Origin: DAHUYF01 sp035623985
GTDB lineage: Bacteria > Pseudomonadota > Alphaproteobacteria > ATCC43930 > CGMCC-115725
NCBI GenBank assembly: GCA_035623985.1
Contig: DASPSJ010000050.1
Span: 12,989 to 76,988, forward strand
Direction: 5' to 3'
Length of the DNA stretch: 64,000 bases
In this document: positions 8,279 through 15,065 of the stretch, piece after piece
How the letters are laid out: every line of letters begins with the position of its first letter
Position numbering within the stretch: position 1 is the stretch's first letter
Made by a program: the position numbers and the translations under genes
The notes under the pieces: model-generated
Told to the model about the DNA's origin: nothing
The model's input: the letters and a program-made list of their open reading frames with translations, nothing else
Databases searched by the model: none

Positions 8279-9610
8279 TTACTTGTCGCCAAACACCTGG
8301 AACTGGATCGGCACGCGCAGAATCACATGCGTGTTCGGCGCATCCGCCGTGGTGCCGATGCCGGTGGTCAGGTTGAACGAAATGCGATCGTTGAGCTTGT
8401 AGCTATAGCCAATGAGCACGGAGCCGACCGCCAGCGCGGTCCCGGGTTGCGAAGCTCCACCGATGAGTTCGGCCGGAAAACTCTCATAATCGAAACCGAG
8501 GCTGAAGGACGAAGCCTCGTTGATGCCGAACCCCAGTCCAACGGACAAATGCGGCCCGCTGCGCGGATCGACCGATGCGCTTCCGGTTCCGCCGATCGCC
8601 GCCAGGCTTTTCGTCTCAGGAATGTTGACGATATAGCCGATGTTGGCGAAAAGCACGGCTGGATCGCTCGGATAGATGATGGTGACGCTCGGCTCGGCGG
8701 CATAAAAGCCGGAGCCGGTCGCCACCTTAGCCGGGAGTCCGGAAACGTTATTGAGCGGGATCGAAAACGGATCCGTTCCGGTGGTCGTCTTGAAGCGAAT
8801 ATTGCCGATGAAGTAGGGCCATCCGTTCAAGCCATCGTTGACCTGATAATGGACGGCCGCCTCGATGTCGCCGAGGCTGTTGCCGGTCGTATTGAACTGC
8901 GTGACGGCCTGGGCTTGCTGCGCGAGAGGGCGCTGCGTCGTCGCCTCGGTGCCGTAGACATAGGGGACGCGGGCTTCCAGCTCCAGGTGGTTGGTCACGC
9001 CATAGCGGAACGTGTTCACCTCCTGATAGACATCCAGGACTTGCTTGCTGATGTCGATCTCGCCGATCGTCAAGGCGGGAATGATCGTGAAACCCGAAAT
9101 CACCGCCGTATTGCTGGTGGTGTGGGCGAAATCGATGGTCGGCTCATAGACGAACGCGCCCTGCTTGGTCAGCACGCCGCCGCGGTCGGACAGCAAATTC
9201 ACTTCCGGCGCCTTTTCCGGCGGCGCCGGCGGCGTTCCCACCGCCTGGTCGTTCTGAGCGTCCGCTGCCTGTCCGGTTCCGCGCAGCGAGCCAAGCTCGC
9301 TCGGACTCAACAGCACCGGAACGGCGGCTGGCTTCACCACCACCGGCGGCGGCCTCACGATCCCCAATTGCGATTGCAAGGCGTCGATCTGCTGCTGCTG
9401 ACTCTGCAGCGCCTGCTGCTGCTGCAGGAGCTGCTGCATCTGCTGACGCAGCAACTGATCTTGCCGGTCGAGCCTCGCCTTCTGCGAGGCGATGCTGTCG
9501 GCGAGCCCACTGGTATTATCCTGATCCTGCGCCGCCTGTTGCGTCCAGGCCGGCCCCCCGGCGAGCGATACCATGACCGCCGCCAGCGCCCCCAGCACGT
9601 GCTTGTGCAT
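8279..9610 (-). CDS. Outer-membrane beta-barrel with N-terminal coiled coil (FapF-like)
   Basis: The product is 443 aa. A signal peptide ends near AWT-Q (about 24). A Gln-rich coiled coil follows (about 31-83, with runs such as LRQQMQQLLQQQQALQ), then a Pro-rich hinge (PPPVVVKP) and, from about residue 145, alternating polar/hydrophobic beta strands typical of the phenol-degradation MetA/transporter barrel family (YEPTIDFAHT, LEARVPYVYG, LSVGLGFGIN). Signal, coiled coil, linker and barrel in that order is the architecture of FapF, the Pseudomonas pore that exports amyloid subunits. It lies 194 nt downstream of the sigma-54 activator on the same strand. I found no convincing -24/-12 site of its own. 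Confidence 0.75.
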   Translation of the reverse strand: MHKHVLGALAAVMVSLAGGPAWTQQAAQDQDNTSGLADSIASQKARLDRQDQLLRQQMQQLLQQQQALQSQQQQIDALQSQLGIVRPPPVVVKPAAVPVLLSPSELGSLRGTGQAADAQNDQAVGTPPAPPEKAPEVNLLSDRGGVLTKQGAFVYEPTIDFAHTTSNTAVISGFTIIPALTIGEIDISKQVLDVYQEVNTFRYGVTNHLELEARVPYVYGTEATTQRPLAQQAQAVTQFNTTGNSLGDIEAAVHYQVNDGLNGWPYFIGNIRFKTTTGTDPFSIPLNNVSGLPAKVATGSGFYAAEPSVTIIYPSDPAVLFANIGYIVNIPETKSLAAIGGTGSASVDPRSGPHLSVGLGFGINEASSFSLGFDYESFPAELIGGASQPGTALAVGSVLIGYSYKLNDRISFNLTTGIGTTADAPNTHVILRVPIQFQVFGDK

Positions 9611-9804
9611 TACGAAATCACCCTGATGCCACGCATAACGGGATTGCCCGCCCCAGCAGAATGGCCGGAATTTACCGTATCTCGGCGCCTTCCACCATTG
9701 TTTTTGATGGCGACATAAGGCCGCTCAATCACTGTGATTTTTTTGCAACAAACAATCGGGCGTAAAACTTCCGCGGGCGCCCCGGGAAGCCGAACGACGC
9801 CGGC

Positions 9805-11163
9805 TCAGCGAATGCCGAATCGCCGCGCCAGGCGGTAAACGGTCATTCGCGAGATCGAGAGAGCCTGCGCCGTATCCGTCACGTTCCCGCCATGCGCGGC
9901 CAGCGCCGCGCGCAGGCTGGCCGCATCGATGCCTCGACGACGGACGGGCCGGTCGGCGGCGGGGGTTTGCTCCGGCGGCGGATTGCCAGCGGTTTCCTCG
10001 GCGTCCCAGCCATCCTCGAAGCCGAGGTCCTGGGGGAGGATCCAAGGCTTCTCCGCCATCACCACGGCGCGGCGGATGCGGCCGATCAGCTCGCGCACGT
10101 TGCCGGGCCAGCGATGGCGGCGGACCACCTCCCACGCCTCGTCGCTGAAGCCGGCGATGATGCGCTCGTGCTCGTCGGCAAATTTCCGAAGGAAGAAGGT
10201 CGCCAGCAGATCGATGTCGTGGCCGCGCTCGCGCAGGGCCGGCAGATGCAAAGTGAGCACGTTCAGCCGGTAGAACAGATCCTCGCGGAAGCGCTTCGCC
10301 TGAACCGCCTGGCGCAAATCGACATTGGTGGCGACGATCACCCGCGCGTCGACCCTGATCGGCCGGGTGCCGCCGACGCGGTCGATCGTGCGCTCCTGCA
10401 GGAAGCGCAAGAGATGCGCCTGCTGATCGAGCGGGAGATCGCCGATTTCGTCGAGAAAAATCGTTCCGCCGTTCGCTGATTCGAGGCGCCCGATACGCCG
10501 CTGCGTCGCGCCGGTGAAGGCGCCCTTCTCGTAACCGAAGAGCTCGGCGGCGATCAGCGTCGGCGGCAACGCCGCGCAATTGATGGCGACGAACGGACCT
10601 TTCGCGTAGGCGGAGCGCTCATGGACCGCTTGCGCCGCCAACTCCTTTCCGGTGCCGCTCTCGCCGGTGATCAGCAGCGGGGCGTTGGTGGCGGCGAATT
10701 TGCGGATGGCGACGAAGATGCGATGCATGGCGGCGCTGGCGCCAACCATATAGGGCTCCGGCTCGTCGCCAGTGGCGCAAGCTGGCTGGCTGAGAGCGCA
10801 GTGCAGCGCGTCGTCGATCAGCCGGTTGATGTCCTCATGCTGGCGGGCGGCGATCGCGGCAACCAGCTCGCAGAGCTCGTCCCGGCTCAGCGCGCGAAGC
10901 TGCTCGTAGAGATTGCCGGCGGTGGAAATGCCGACCACGGGCGAGACCGGCGCGGCCGCACGTGACACCGCCGCCGTCGGAACGACGATTGCCCCGTCGG
11001 AGCTCTCGTTCTTCCGCTCTCTGGCAATCCGATTGCCGGCGTGAAGCACTGCCAACGGGCCACCCCTGTAGTCGCGTCCTGCTCTTTCGGCGGCGTACAG
11101 TAATTTTCTTTCGCCGCAAGCCGAGGAGCTGACGACGCACCAGCTAGGCTCGATTGTTCTCAC
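9805..11163 (-). CDS. Sigma-54-dependent transcriptional activator (enhancer-binding protein)
   Basis: The product is 452 aa. Residues 1-140 are a divergent sensory part with no obvious receiver Asp set; 'CVVSSSACGERKLLYAAERAG' somewhat resembles degenerate receivers of VpsR-like proteins. The AAA+ domain has Walker A GESGTGKE (167-174), the sigma-54-contact loop GAFTGA (214-219), Walker B TIFLDE (234-239) and the RFREDLFYRLNV and WPGNVREL motifs. The C-terminus is a Fis-type helix-turn-helix (GGNVTDTAQALSISRMTVYRLARRFGI). Every motif needed to open a sigma-54 promoter is present, and a near-perfect -24/-12 site lies at 11988-12003 in front of the amyloid-like gene, so this is the probable local activator. 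Confidence 0.93.
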   Translation of the reverse strand: MRTIEPSWCVVSSSACGERKLLYAAERAGRDYRGGPLAVLHAGNRIARERKNESSDGAIVVPTAAVSRAAAPVSPVVGISTAGNLYEQLRALSRDELCELVAAIAARQHEDINRLIDDALHCALSQPACATGDEPEPYMVGASAAMHRIFVAIRKFAATNAPLLITGESGTGKELAAQAVHERSAYAKGPFVAINCAALPPTLIAAELFGYEKGAFTGATQRRIGRLESANGGTIFLDEIGDLPLDQQAHLLRFLQERTIDRVGGTRPIRVDARVIVATNVDLRQAVQAKRFREDLFYRLNVLTLHLPALRERGHDIDLLATFFLRKFADEHERIIAGFSDEAWEVVRRHRWPGNVRELIGRIRRAVVMAEKPWILPQDLGFEDGWDAEETAGNPPPEQTPAADRPVRRRGIDAASLRAALAAHGGNVTDTAQALSISRMTVYRLARRFGIR

Positions 11164-11216
11164 GCATCGGCGCCGAAGTCAATCTTAGCCTATGGTTAAC
11201 CGACCATTACCTTGGC

Positions 11217-11230
11217 CCGCGCATGCGCGG
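11217..11230. promoter_or_regulatory. 14-bp perfect palindrome
   Basis: CCGCGCATGCGCGG reads the same on both strands. It lies between the start of the sigma-54 activator and the stop of the upstream secreted-protein gene, and contains the same GCATGC core as the array at 11880-11899. It could be an operator for the activator's own expression. No T-run follows, so a terminator is unlikely. Confidence 0.4.
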
Positions 11231-11277
11231 CTTTTGAACTCTGTTCGTGAGATCCTTAAAGCGCCTTGCTTGGCGCC

Positions 11278-11658
11278 TCAGTGCGGGCCAGATCCGACAA
11301 GGATCACCGTCACGCCGATTGCCGTCGTGCGGGTAACCATGCTCGAGTCGGAACCGCCGGAAGCGTTGCTCGTGGGCGGCGGCGGGGGGGATTGCCTGCG
11401 TTGCAATTCATCCCAAAGGATGACGCCGACGGTATTGTCCAGGCCTTGCGCCCGCTCCTTGTCAAGTTGCCCCACCGAAAGCGGCGCGCAGAAGGTACCG
11501 CAGCTCTGCGCCGGCTCGTTTGCCGCGAGCTGCTCGTTGGCGGCGGCGCGGCCGACCACGAGGAAGGAGAGAACCGCCCCAACCCCAAGCAGGCCCGCTG
11601 CGCGCGACACGCGCCGCCCGCGATGCCCTGCAGTCATCAACCGTTTCGTCGCGCGCAT
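11278..11658 (-). CDS. Small secreted protein of the amyloid-like locus
   Basis: The 126-aa form begins at MRATKRL (ATG 11658, GGGGAG upstream). A basic N-terminus and hydrophobic stretch (20-40, ending RAAAN) form a signal peptide. The mature part has CGTFC (53-57), then PLSVGQLDKERAQG (59-72), NTVGVILWDEL, a Pro run and a hydrophobic C-terminus (TAIGVTVILVGSG). The LSVGQLDKERAQG piece looks like a diverged version of the leader that ends in MRGG in the two plus-strand proteins at 12921 and 14012. It lies just upstream of the sigma-54 activator on the same strand. The role is unknown; a FapA-like accessory is one guess. Confidence 0.65.
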   Translation of the reverse strand: MRATKRLMTAGHRGRRVSRAAGLLGVGAVLSFLVVGRAAANEQLAANEPAQSCGTFCAPLSVGQLDKERAQGLDNTVGVILWDELQRRQSPPPPPTSNASGGSDSSMVTRTTAIGVTVILVGSGPH

Positions 11659-11855
11659 GAATGGCTCCCCACGACTCCGTCCCTCAAGTCGCATGGTTCA
11701 ACCATATGACGAGCAAAACTCGTACCAACCAACCCGCCTGCGCGATTCGAGACAGGCCGGCACCCCCAAAAAGCCTAACGAATTCCGTTAACTATAACGC
11801 CGGCCAGGATTTCTGCCAAGCGGCAAATACCGCGCAAATTTATGCAACATTTTAC

Positions 11856-11878
11856 GTAACATTGTGACAAGCTGTTAC
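11856..11878. promoter_or_regulatory. Inverted repeat GTAACA-N11-TGTTAC, candidate activator site
   Basis: The arms GTAACA (11856-11861) and TGTTAC (11873-11878) are perfect complements and enclose the smaller dyad TTGTGACAA. The site lies about 110-130 bp upstream of the -24 element at 11988, where Fis-type HTH activators of sigma-54 promoters usually bind. The assignment is positional. Confidence 0.4.
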
Positions 11879-11879
11879 A

Positions 11880-11899
11880 CGCATGCGCATGCGCATGCG
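11880..11899. repeat. Three overlapping CGCATGCG palindromes
   Basis: CGCATGCG occurs at 11880-11887, 11886-11893 and 11892-11899 with a 6-bp period. Each copy is self-complementary. The array is about 90-110 bp upstream of the sigma-54 promoter and shares its core with the palindrome at 11217. It may be an upstream activating sequence, or simply a short tandem repeat. Confidence 0.5.
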
Positions 11900-11987
11900 A
11901 CAACGGCTCCGCCGGCGGCCGGGTCTTGGGGAAACATGTCATCGTATTCTCAAGAGCTTAATGGAAGATTAAGACGCCGGCCCAATC

Positions 11988-12003
11988 TGGCACGTCCATT
12001 GCA
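11988..12003 (+). promoter_or_regulatory. Sigma-54 (-24/-12) promoter
   Basis: TGGCACG-N4-TTGCA matches the RpoN consensus (TGGCACG-N4-TTGCW) at all specified positions. GG at 11989-11990 and GC at 12001-12002 are separated by exactly 10 nt. Transcription should start near 12013, about 84 nt before the amyloid-like gene's ATG. The sigma-54 activator encoded on the other side of this intergenic region is the natural partner. Confidence 0.88.
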
Positions 12004-12096
12004 GAGAAGGTTCTGCCGATGCGGGGGCAGCGTGAGTGTCACCTGGCCGCTCCATCGGCCGACTTGAAGGTCTCATTTTTTCACTCGGAGGAACCT

Positions 12097-12828
12097 ATGA
12101 ACAAGATTATGTACGGGACCGTGTCGGCCCTGGCGCTCATGCTGGCCGTCACCGGTAGTGCGATGGCCTGGGAGGATCCCGGCCACCATGACAAGACCAA
12201 AGCCACCAGCCTGGCCGCCGCGGGCTCCGACAGCTTCGTCGGCTTTAACACGGCAGCCTTCACCGACGTCGCCGGCGACAACCAGATCAGCGACTACTCC
12301 TTCCAGAACGCCGCTGGCGCGTTCAACGTCGCTCAGAACGAGAGCATCAACAGCAGCGTGTCGCAGAGCCTGGCGGTCGCGGCGATCATCGGCAGCGCGT
12401 CCGACGAGACGGCGCTCGCCTTCGCCGGCGGCTGGTCGGGTGCTTTCTTCAACCATGCGTTCCTGAGTGCGGTCGACGAAGAGAACACGATGAGCAGCTA
12501 CACCTTCCAGAAGGCCGAAGGTGCGTTCAACGTGATGCAGAACCAGAGCATCAACAGCGCCGTGCAGCAGGACCTGGCGGTTGCCGCCATCGTCGATCCG
12601 CCGACCTTCTCCAAGGCGACGGCCGTTGCGGTCTCCGATCTCGGCTCTGCCGTGACCGGCAACTGCGCGACGGGCGTCGGCATCGGCGGTTGGCATAGCG
12701 CCAACAACCTGGAGAACTTCACCTTCCAGGACGCCAAGGGCGCGTTCAACGTGCTCCAGAACGCGAGCGTGAACAGCTCGGTGCAACAGAGCCTGGCGGT
12801 CGGCGCGATCGTCGGCAGCTCGAGGTAA
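12097..12828 (+). CDS. Secreted three-repeat amyloid-like protein (FapB/FapC-like)
   Basis: The product is 243 aa, with start ATG 12097 preceded by GGAGGA. A signal peptide ends at about SAMA-W (24). Three imperfect repeats of about 32 aa occupy 66-97, 134-165 and 207-238. Each reads roughly [YF]-[ST]-F-Q-x-A-x-G-A-F-N-V-x-Q-N-x-S-[IV]-N-S-x-V-x-Q-x-L-A-V-[AG]-A-I, with longer Gly/Ala-rich linkers between. Conserved Asn/Gln at fixed spacing separated by variable linkers is the hallmark of the Pseudomonas amyloid subunits FapB and FapC. It has one Cys (190), not the FapC C-terminal CxxC. It is the first gene after the sigma-54 promoter and is followed by a strong terminator, as expected for an abundant structural subunit. 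Confidence 0.8.
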   Translation: MNKIMYGTVSALALMLAVTGSAMAWEDPGHHDKTKATSLAAAGSDSFVGFNTAAFTDVAGDNQISDYSFQNAAGAFNVAQNESINSSVSQSLAVAAIIGSASDETALAFAGGWSGAFFNHAFLSAVDEENTMSSYTFQKAEGAFNVMQNQSINSAVQQDLAVAAIVDPPTFSKATAVAVSDLGSAVTGNCATGVGIGGWHSANNLENFTFQDAKGAFNVLQNASVNSSVQQSLAVGAIVGSSR

Positions 12829-12838
12829 GTACGCGGTT

Positions 12839-12876
12839 CCGGTGGGGTGGCTGTGCTACCCCACCGGATCTTTTTT
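12839..12876 (+). terminator. Rho-independent terminator inside the amyloid-like operon
   Basis: A perfect 10-bp stem, CCGGTGGGGT (12839-12848) with ACCCCACCGG (12858-12867), encloses a 9-nt loop and is followed by ATC and six T (12871-12876). It begins 11 nt after the repeat-protein stop. Incomplete termination here would give much more subunit mRNA than mRNA for the processing and accessory genes downstream. Confidence 0.9.
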
Positions 12877-12920
12877 GACGATTTCCTCGCGATAGACGGG
12901 GCAGCCGGGAGGATCGGAAC

Positions 12921-13247
12921 GTGAAGCACTCGATCGGAGTGACGGTAGCGGCGATGCTTTGTCTCATCGCGGTGTCGACGCAAGCGGCGGAGGCTGGCGG
13001 CGCCGATCCGCTGTTCGGCAAGGTCGCGCTGTCGGAGCAGAAAATGTCCGAGATGCGGGGCGGCTCCGCGATATCGGAGAGCGCCGTCAACACCGGCAAT
13101 AGCTGCGATTATTGCATCATCAACGGCACGGCGTCGATCACCGGCAACGCCTTCCAAAACGCGGCCGGGATTATAACGGTGATCCAGAACACCGGCGCGA
13201 ACATGATCCTGCAGAATTCGACGGTGGTGAACGTCAGCATCCACTGA
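12921..13247 (+). CDS. Small secreted MRGG-leader protein with one amyloid-type repeat
   Basis: The product is 108 aa with GTG start 12921 and GGGAGGA upstream. A signal peptide ends at about QAAEA (25). Residues 29-48 form a leader, DPLFGKVALSEQ then KMSEMRGG, ending in a double glycine at 47-48. After it come a CDYC pair (62-65) and one repeat (76-106: GNAFQNAAGIITVIQN then QNSTVVNVSI) of the same type as in the 12097 protein. The double glycine is the kind of site cut by C39 peptidases, and such a peptidase is encoded next door. It may be a minor or nucleating subunit; FapE/FapB are possible counterparts. Confidence 0.75.
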   Translation: MKHSIGVTVAAMLCLIAVSTQAAEAGGADPLFGKVALSEQKMSEMRGGSAISESAVNTGNSCDYCIINGTASITGNAFQNAAGIITVIQNTGANMILQNSTVVNVSIH

Positions 13248-13292
13248 CGGGCTCGGCGGGTGGGATAGCGATTTGCTAGCGGGAAAAGGGCC

Positions 13293-13994
13293 ATGGGTCT
13301 GAAGCGCCACATCCTCAGCATTGGTGTTGTCGCCGGGTGTGCGCTGGGCGCGGCGGCGCCGTCGATCGCCGGCGACATACCGGTCGAGAGCGCCGACACG
13401 ACCTTCAACGTGCATGTGACGTCGCTCAAGGAAATACACTTCCTGCGCGTCGTGCATCAGGCCTATGACTTCAGTTGCGGCTCGGCCGCCGTCGCGACCC
13501 TCCTCACCTATCACTACGGCCATCCCATTCTCGAGACGTCCGTGTTGAAGGCCATGTTCGAGGTCGGGGAACAGGAAAAGATCAAAAAAGAAGGCTTCTC
13601 GCTGCTCGACATGAAGCGGTATCTCGCTTCCATCGGCTTCCGGGCCGAAGGCTACCAAGTCGGCCTCGATAAGATTGCCGAGGTCGGCGTTCCCGGCATC
13701 GTGCTAATCAAGACCAAGGGCTATTTGCATTTCGTCGTGCTCAAAGGGATACGCGGCGACTCAGTGCTGCTCGGGGATCCCGCATTGGGTGCGAAGTTCG
13801 TGTCTCGCGCGGAATTCACAAGTATGTGGAACGGCATATTCTTCGTCATCGTCGGCCACACCAACGAGGCGAAGAAAGAATTCAACAGCACTGAGGACTG
13901 GGCGTCCGTTTCAAGCGCGCCGCTGTCGGCGGTGAACGCCGGCTGGAGCTTGGCAAACACGCTGCTGATGACGCCTGGTCGTAACAACTTTTGA
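13293..13994 (+). CDS. Exported C39-family cysteine peptidase (FapD-like)
   Basis: The product is 233 aa with a signal peptide ending near SIAG (27). It carries the C39 catalytic set: Gln56 and Cys62 in HQAYDFSCGSAAVATLL, His146 in YLHFVVLKG and Asp162 in LLGDPALG. There is no membrane-spanning or ABC ATPase domain, so it is a free periplasmic peptidase like FapD and not a bacteriocin exporter. Substrates are probably the neighbouring double-glycine (MRGG) proteins at 12921 and 14012, and perhaps the repeat protein. The C-terminal 60 residues are a low-similarity tail. The downstream ATG lies 18 nt after its stop. Confidence 0.88.
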   Translation: MGLKRHILSIGVVAGCALGAAAPSIAGDIPVESADTTFNVHVTSLKEIHFLRVVHQAYDFSCGSAAVATLLTYHYGHPILETSVLKAMFEVGEQEKIKKEGFSLLDMKRYLASIGFRAEGYQVGLDKIAEVGVPGIVLIKTKGYLHFVVLKGIRGDSVLLGDPALGAKFVSRAEFTSMWNGIFFVIVGHTNEAKKEFNSTEDWASVSSAPLSAVNAGWSLANTLLMTPGRNNF

Positions 13995-14011
13995 AGTCTG
14001 AGGAAAAGCCC

Positions 14012-14581
14012 ATGGCGAACCACACAGCGAACGTCTCTCGACTGCTGCCGGCGGCAGCAGCCGCACTCGTCATGCTGCTTCCCGCCGGCGAAACGGCGAG
14101 CGCCAACAGCGCGTCCGACGATCCCTTCGGCGACGCGGTGCAGGTTGCCGATGCCCGGCTGGACACCATGCGTGGCGGTTTCAGTTTCAGCAGCGGCGAA
14201 ACAGTGAATTTCGGCATCGACGTCTCATTTAAGTCGAAAGAAACGCTCGACGGCGTGCCGCAAGGGCACCACGGCATCGTGGCGAGTTTCACCATCAGCA
14301 ACAAAAACTCGACCACCGGCCAACTCGATCCCGCCACGCCGCTCACCGTCAGCTTGAACGGCAACATCAACACCGGCCCCGTCAGTTCGACCATCGGGTC
14401 AGGGGCAACGAACGTGACGACCACGCTGACCAATTCGGGGATCGTTACCGTGATCCAAAATACGACGCCGAACACGACGCTCCAGACGCAGCAGATCCTC
14501 AACGTCCAGACCACCGGGCTGATCCAAAACGCGCTGAAGAGCGGCACTATCCTTATCCGCCCCCTCACCATCTTCCACTAA
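14012..14581 (+). CDS. Secreted MRGG-leader protein with amyloid-type repeat (FapE-like)
   Basis: The product is 189 aa. ATG 14012 is chosen because GAGGAAAA precedes it; an in-frame TTG at 13991 is the alternative. A signal segment (10-33) is followed by DDPFGDAVQVADARLDTMRGG (36-56), the same leader pattern as in the 12921 protein. The rest is Ser/Thr/Asn-rich beta-type sequence with one repeat at 142-166 (NSGIVTVIQN, then LQTQQILNV). It is the last gene of the locus. It could be a minor fibre component or an extracellular accessory such as FapE. Confidence 0.75.
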   Translation: MANHTANVSRLLPAAAAALVMLLPAGETASANSASDDPFGDAVQVADARLDTMRGGFSFSSGETVNFGIDVSFKSKETLDGVPQGHHGIVASFTISNKNSTTGQLDPATPLTVSLNGNINTGPVSSTIGSGATNVTTTLTNSGIVTVIQNTTPNTTLQTQQILNVQTTGLIQNALKSGTILIRPLTIFH

Positions 14582-14638
14582 ATCGGCGCGGGGCCGGTCG
14601 CGTTCGGCGCGATCAGTCGTAACGGCGCATTGGAAACC

Positions 14639-14680
14639 TCGGCGACGCTCGCTCCCGGCCAGGGCGGCGAGCGTCGCCGA
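14639..14680 (+). terminator. Strong hairpin after the amyloid-like operon
   Basis: A 14-bp perfect stem, TCGGCGACGCTCGC (14639-14652) with GCGAGCGTCGCCGA (14667-14680), encloses a 14-nt loop that can itself pair CCC with GGG. No T-run follows, so it may be a weak intrinsic terminator or an RNA 3' end stabiliser. Confidence 0.5.
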
Positions 14681-14828
14681 CGGTCCCTGGACGGCCAGGC
14701 ATCGTCGCCTTCGCCCGGAAGGATGGTTAACGCCGGCTCCATCCAAGGGTTGCCGCGCCTCGCTGCCTGCGGCACCATCAAGAAAACGCGCGAGCCAGGG
14801 AGGCTCGCTTGCCGGGGATGCGCGCGCG

Positions 14829-15014
14829 ATGAAAGAGAAGGCCGTCTATCTCAAGGGCGCCCTCGTCGGCTCCGCCTGCACCTGGCACGACGTGGCACGG
14901 GTGCTGTCCGGCATTTTTGGCCGCGCGGTTTCGGCGCGCGAGGCCCAGAACTTCGGTAGTGAAGGGCCGGAAGCCTTCTATATTGACGAATCGGTCCAAC
15001 TTCGCATGACTTGA
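14829..15014 (+). CDS. Small hypothetical protein (61 aa)
   Basis: The product starts MKEKAVYLKGALVGSACTW and contains DVARVLSGIFGRAVSAREAQ. It has normal, non-shadow composition and could be a small helical protein. No clear ribosome site precedes it. It ends 51 nt before the beta-oxidation gene and might be co-transcribed with it. Confidence 0.45.
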   Translation: MKEKAVYLKGALVGSACTWHDVARVLSGIFGRAVSAREAQNFGSEGPEAFYIDESVQLRMT

Positions 15015-15065
15015 CCTCCCCTGCCTCTCGGCAGCGGGCGCAGCCGTGGAATCGAGGAGGAACCC

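Noticed and set aside
8186..9718. Long plus-strand open frame across the barrel gene
   Set aside because: It is antisense to the coiled-coil/barrel protein, with no ribosome site and low-complexity translation.
9729..9744. AATCAC/GTGATT dyad followed by T-run as terminator of the sigma-54 activator
   Set aside because: The T-run is on the plus strand, the wrong side for the minus-strand gene, and the stem is only six base pairs.
9611..9800. A second sigma-54 promoter for the barrel gene
   Set aside because: I searched the minus strand for GG-N10-GC and found no acceptable match, so none is claimed.
11880..11899. Possible CRISPR or satellite array
   Set aside because: There are only three overlapping 8-bp copies with no spacers and no cas genes.
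13293..13994. C39 peptidase as part of a bacteriocin ABC exporter with double-glycine bacteriocins
   Set aside because: The protein has only a signal peptide and C39 domain, with no membrane-spanning or ATPase part, no exporter genes nearby, and its putative substrates carry Sec-type signals before the GG.
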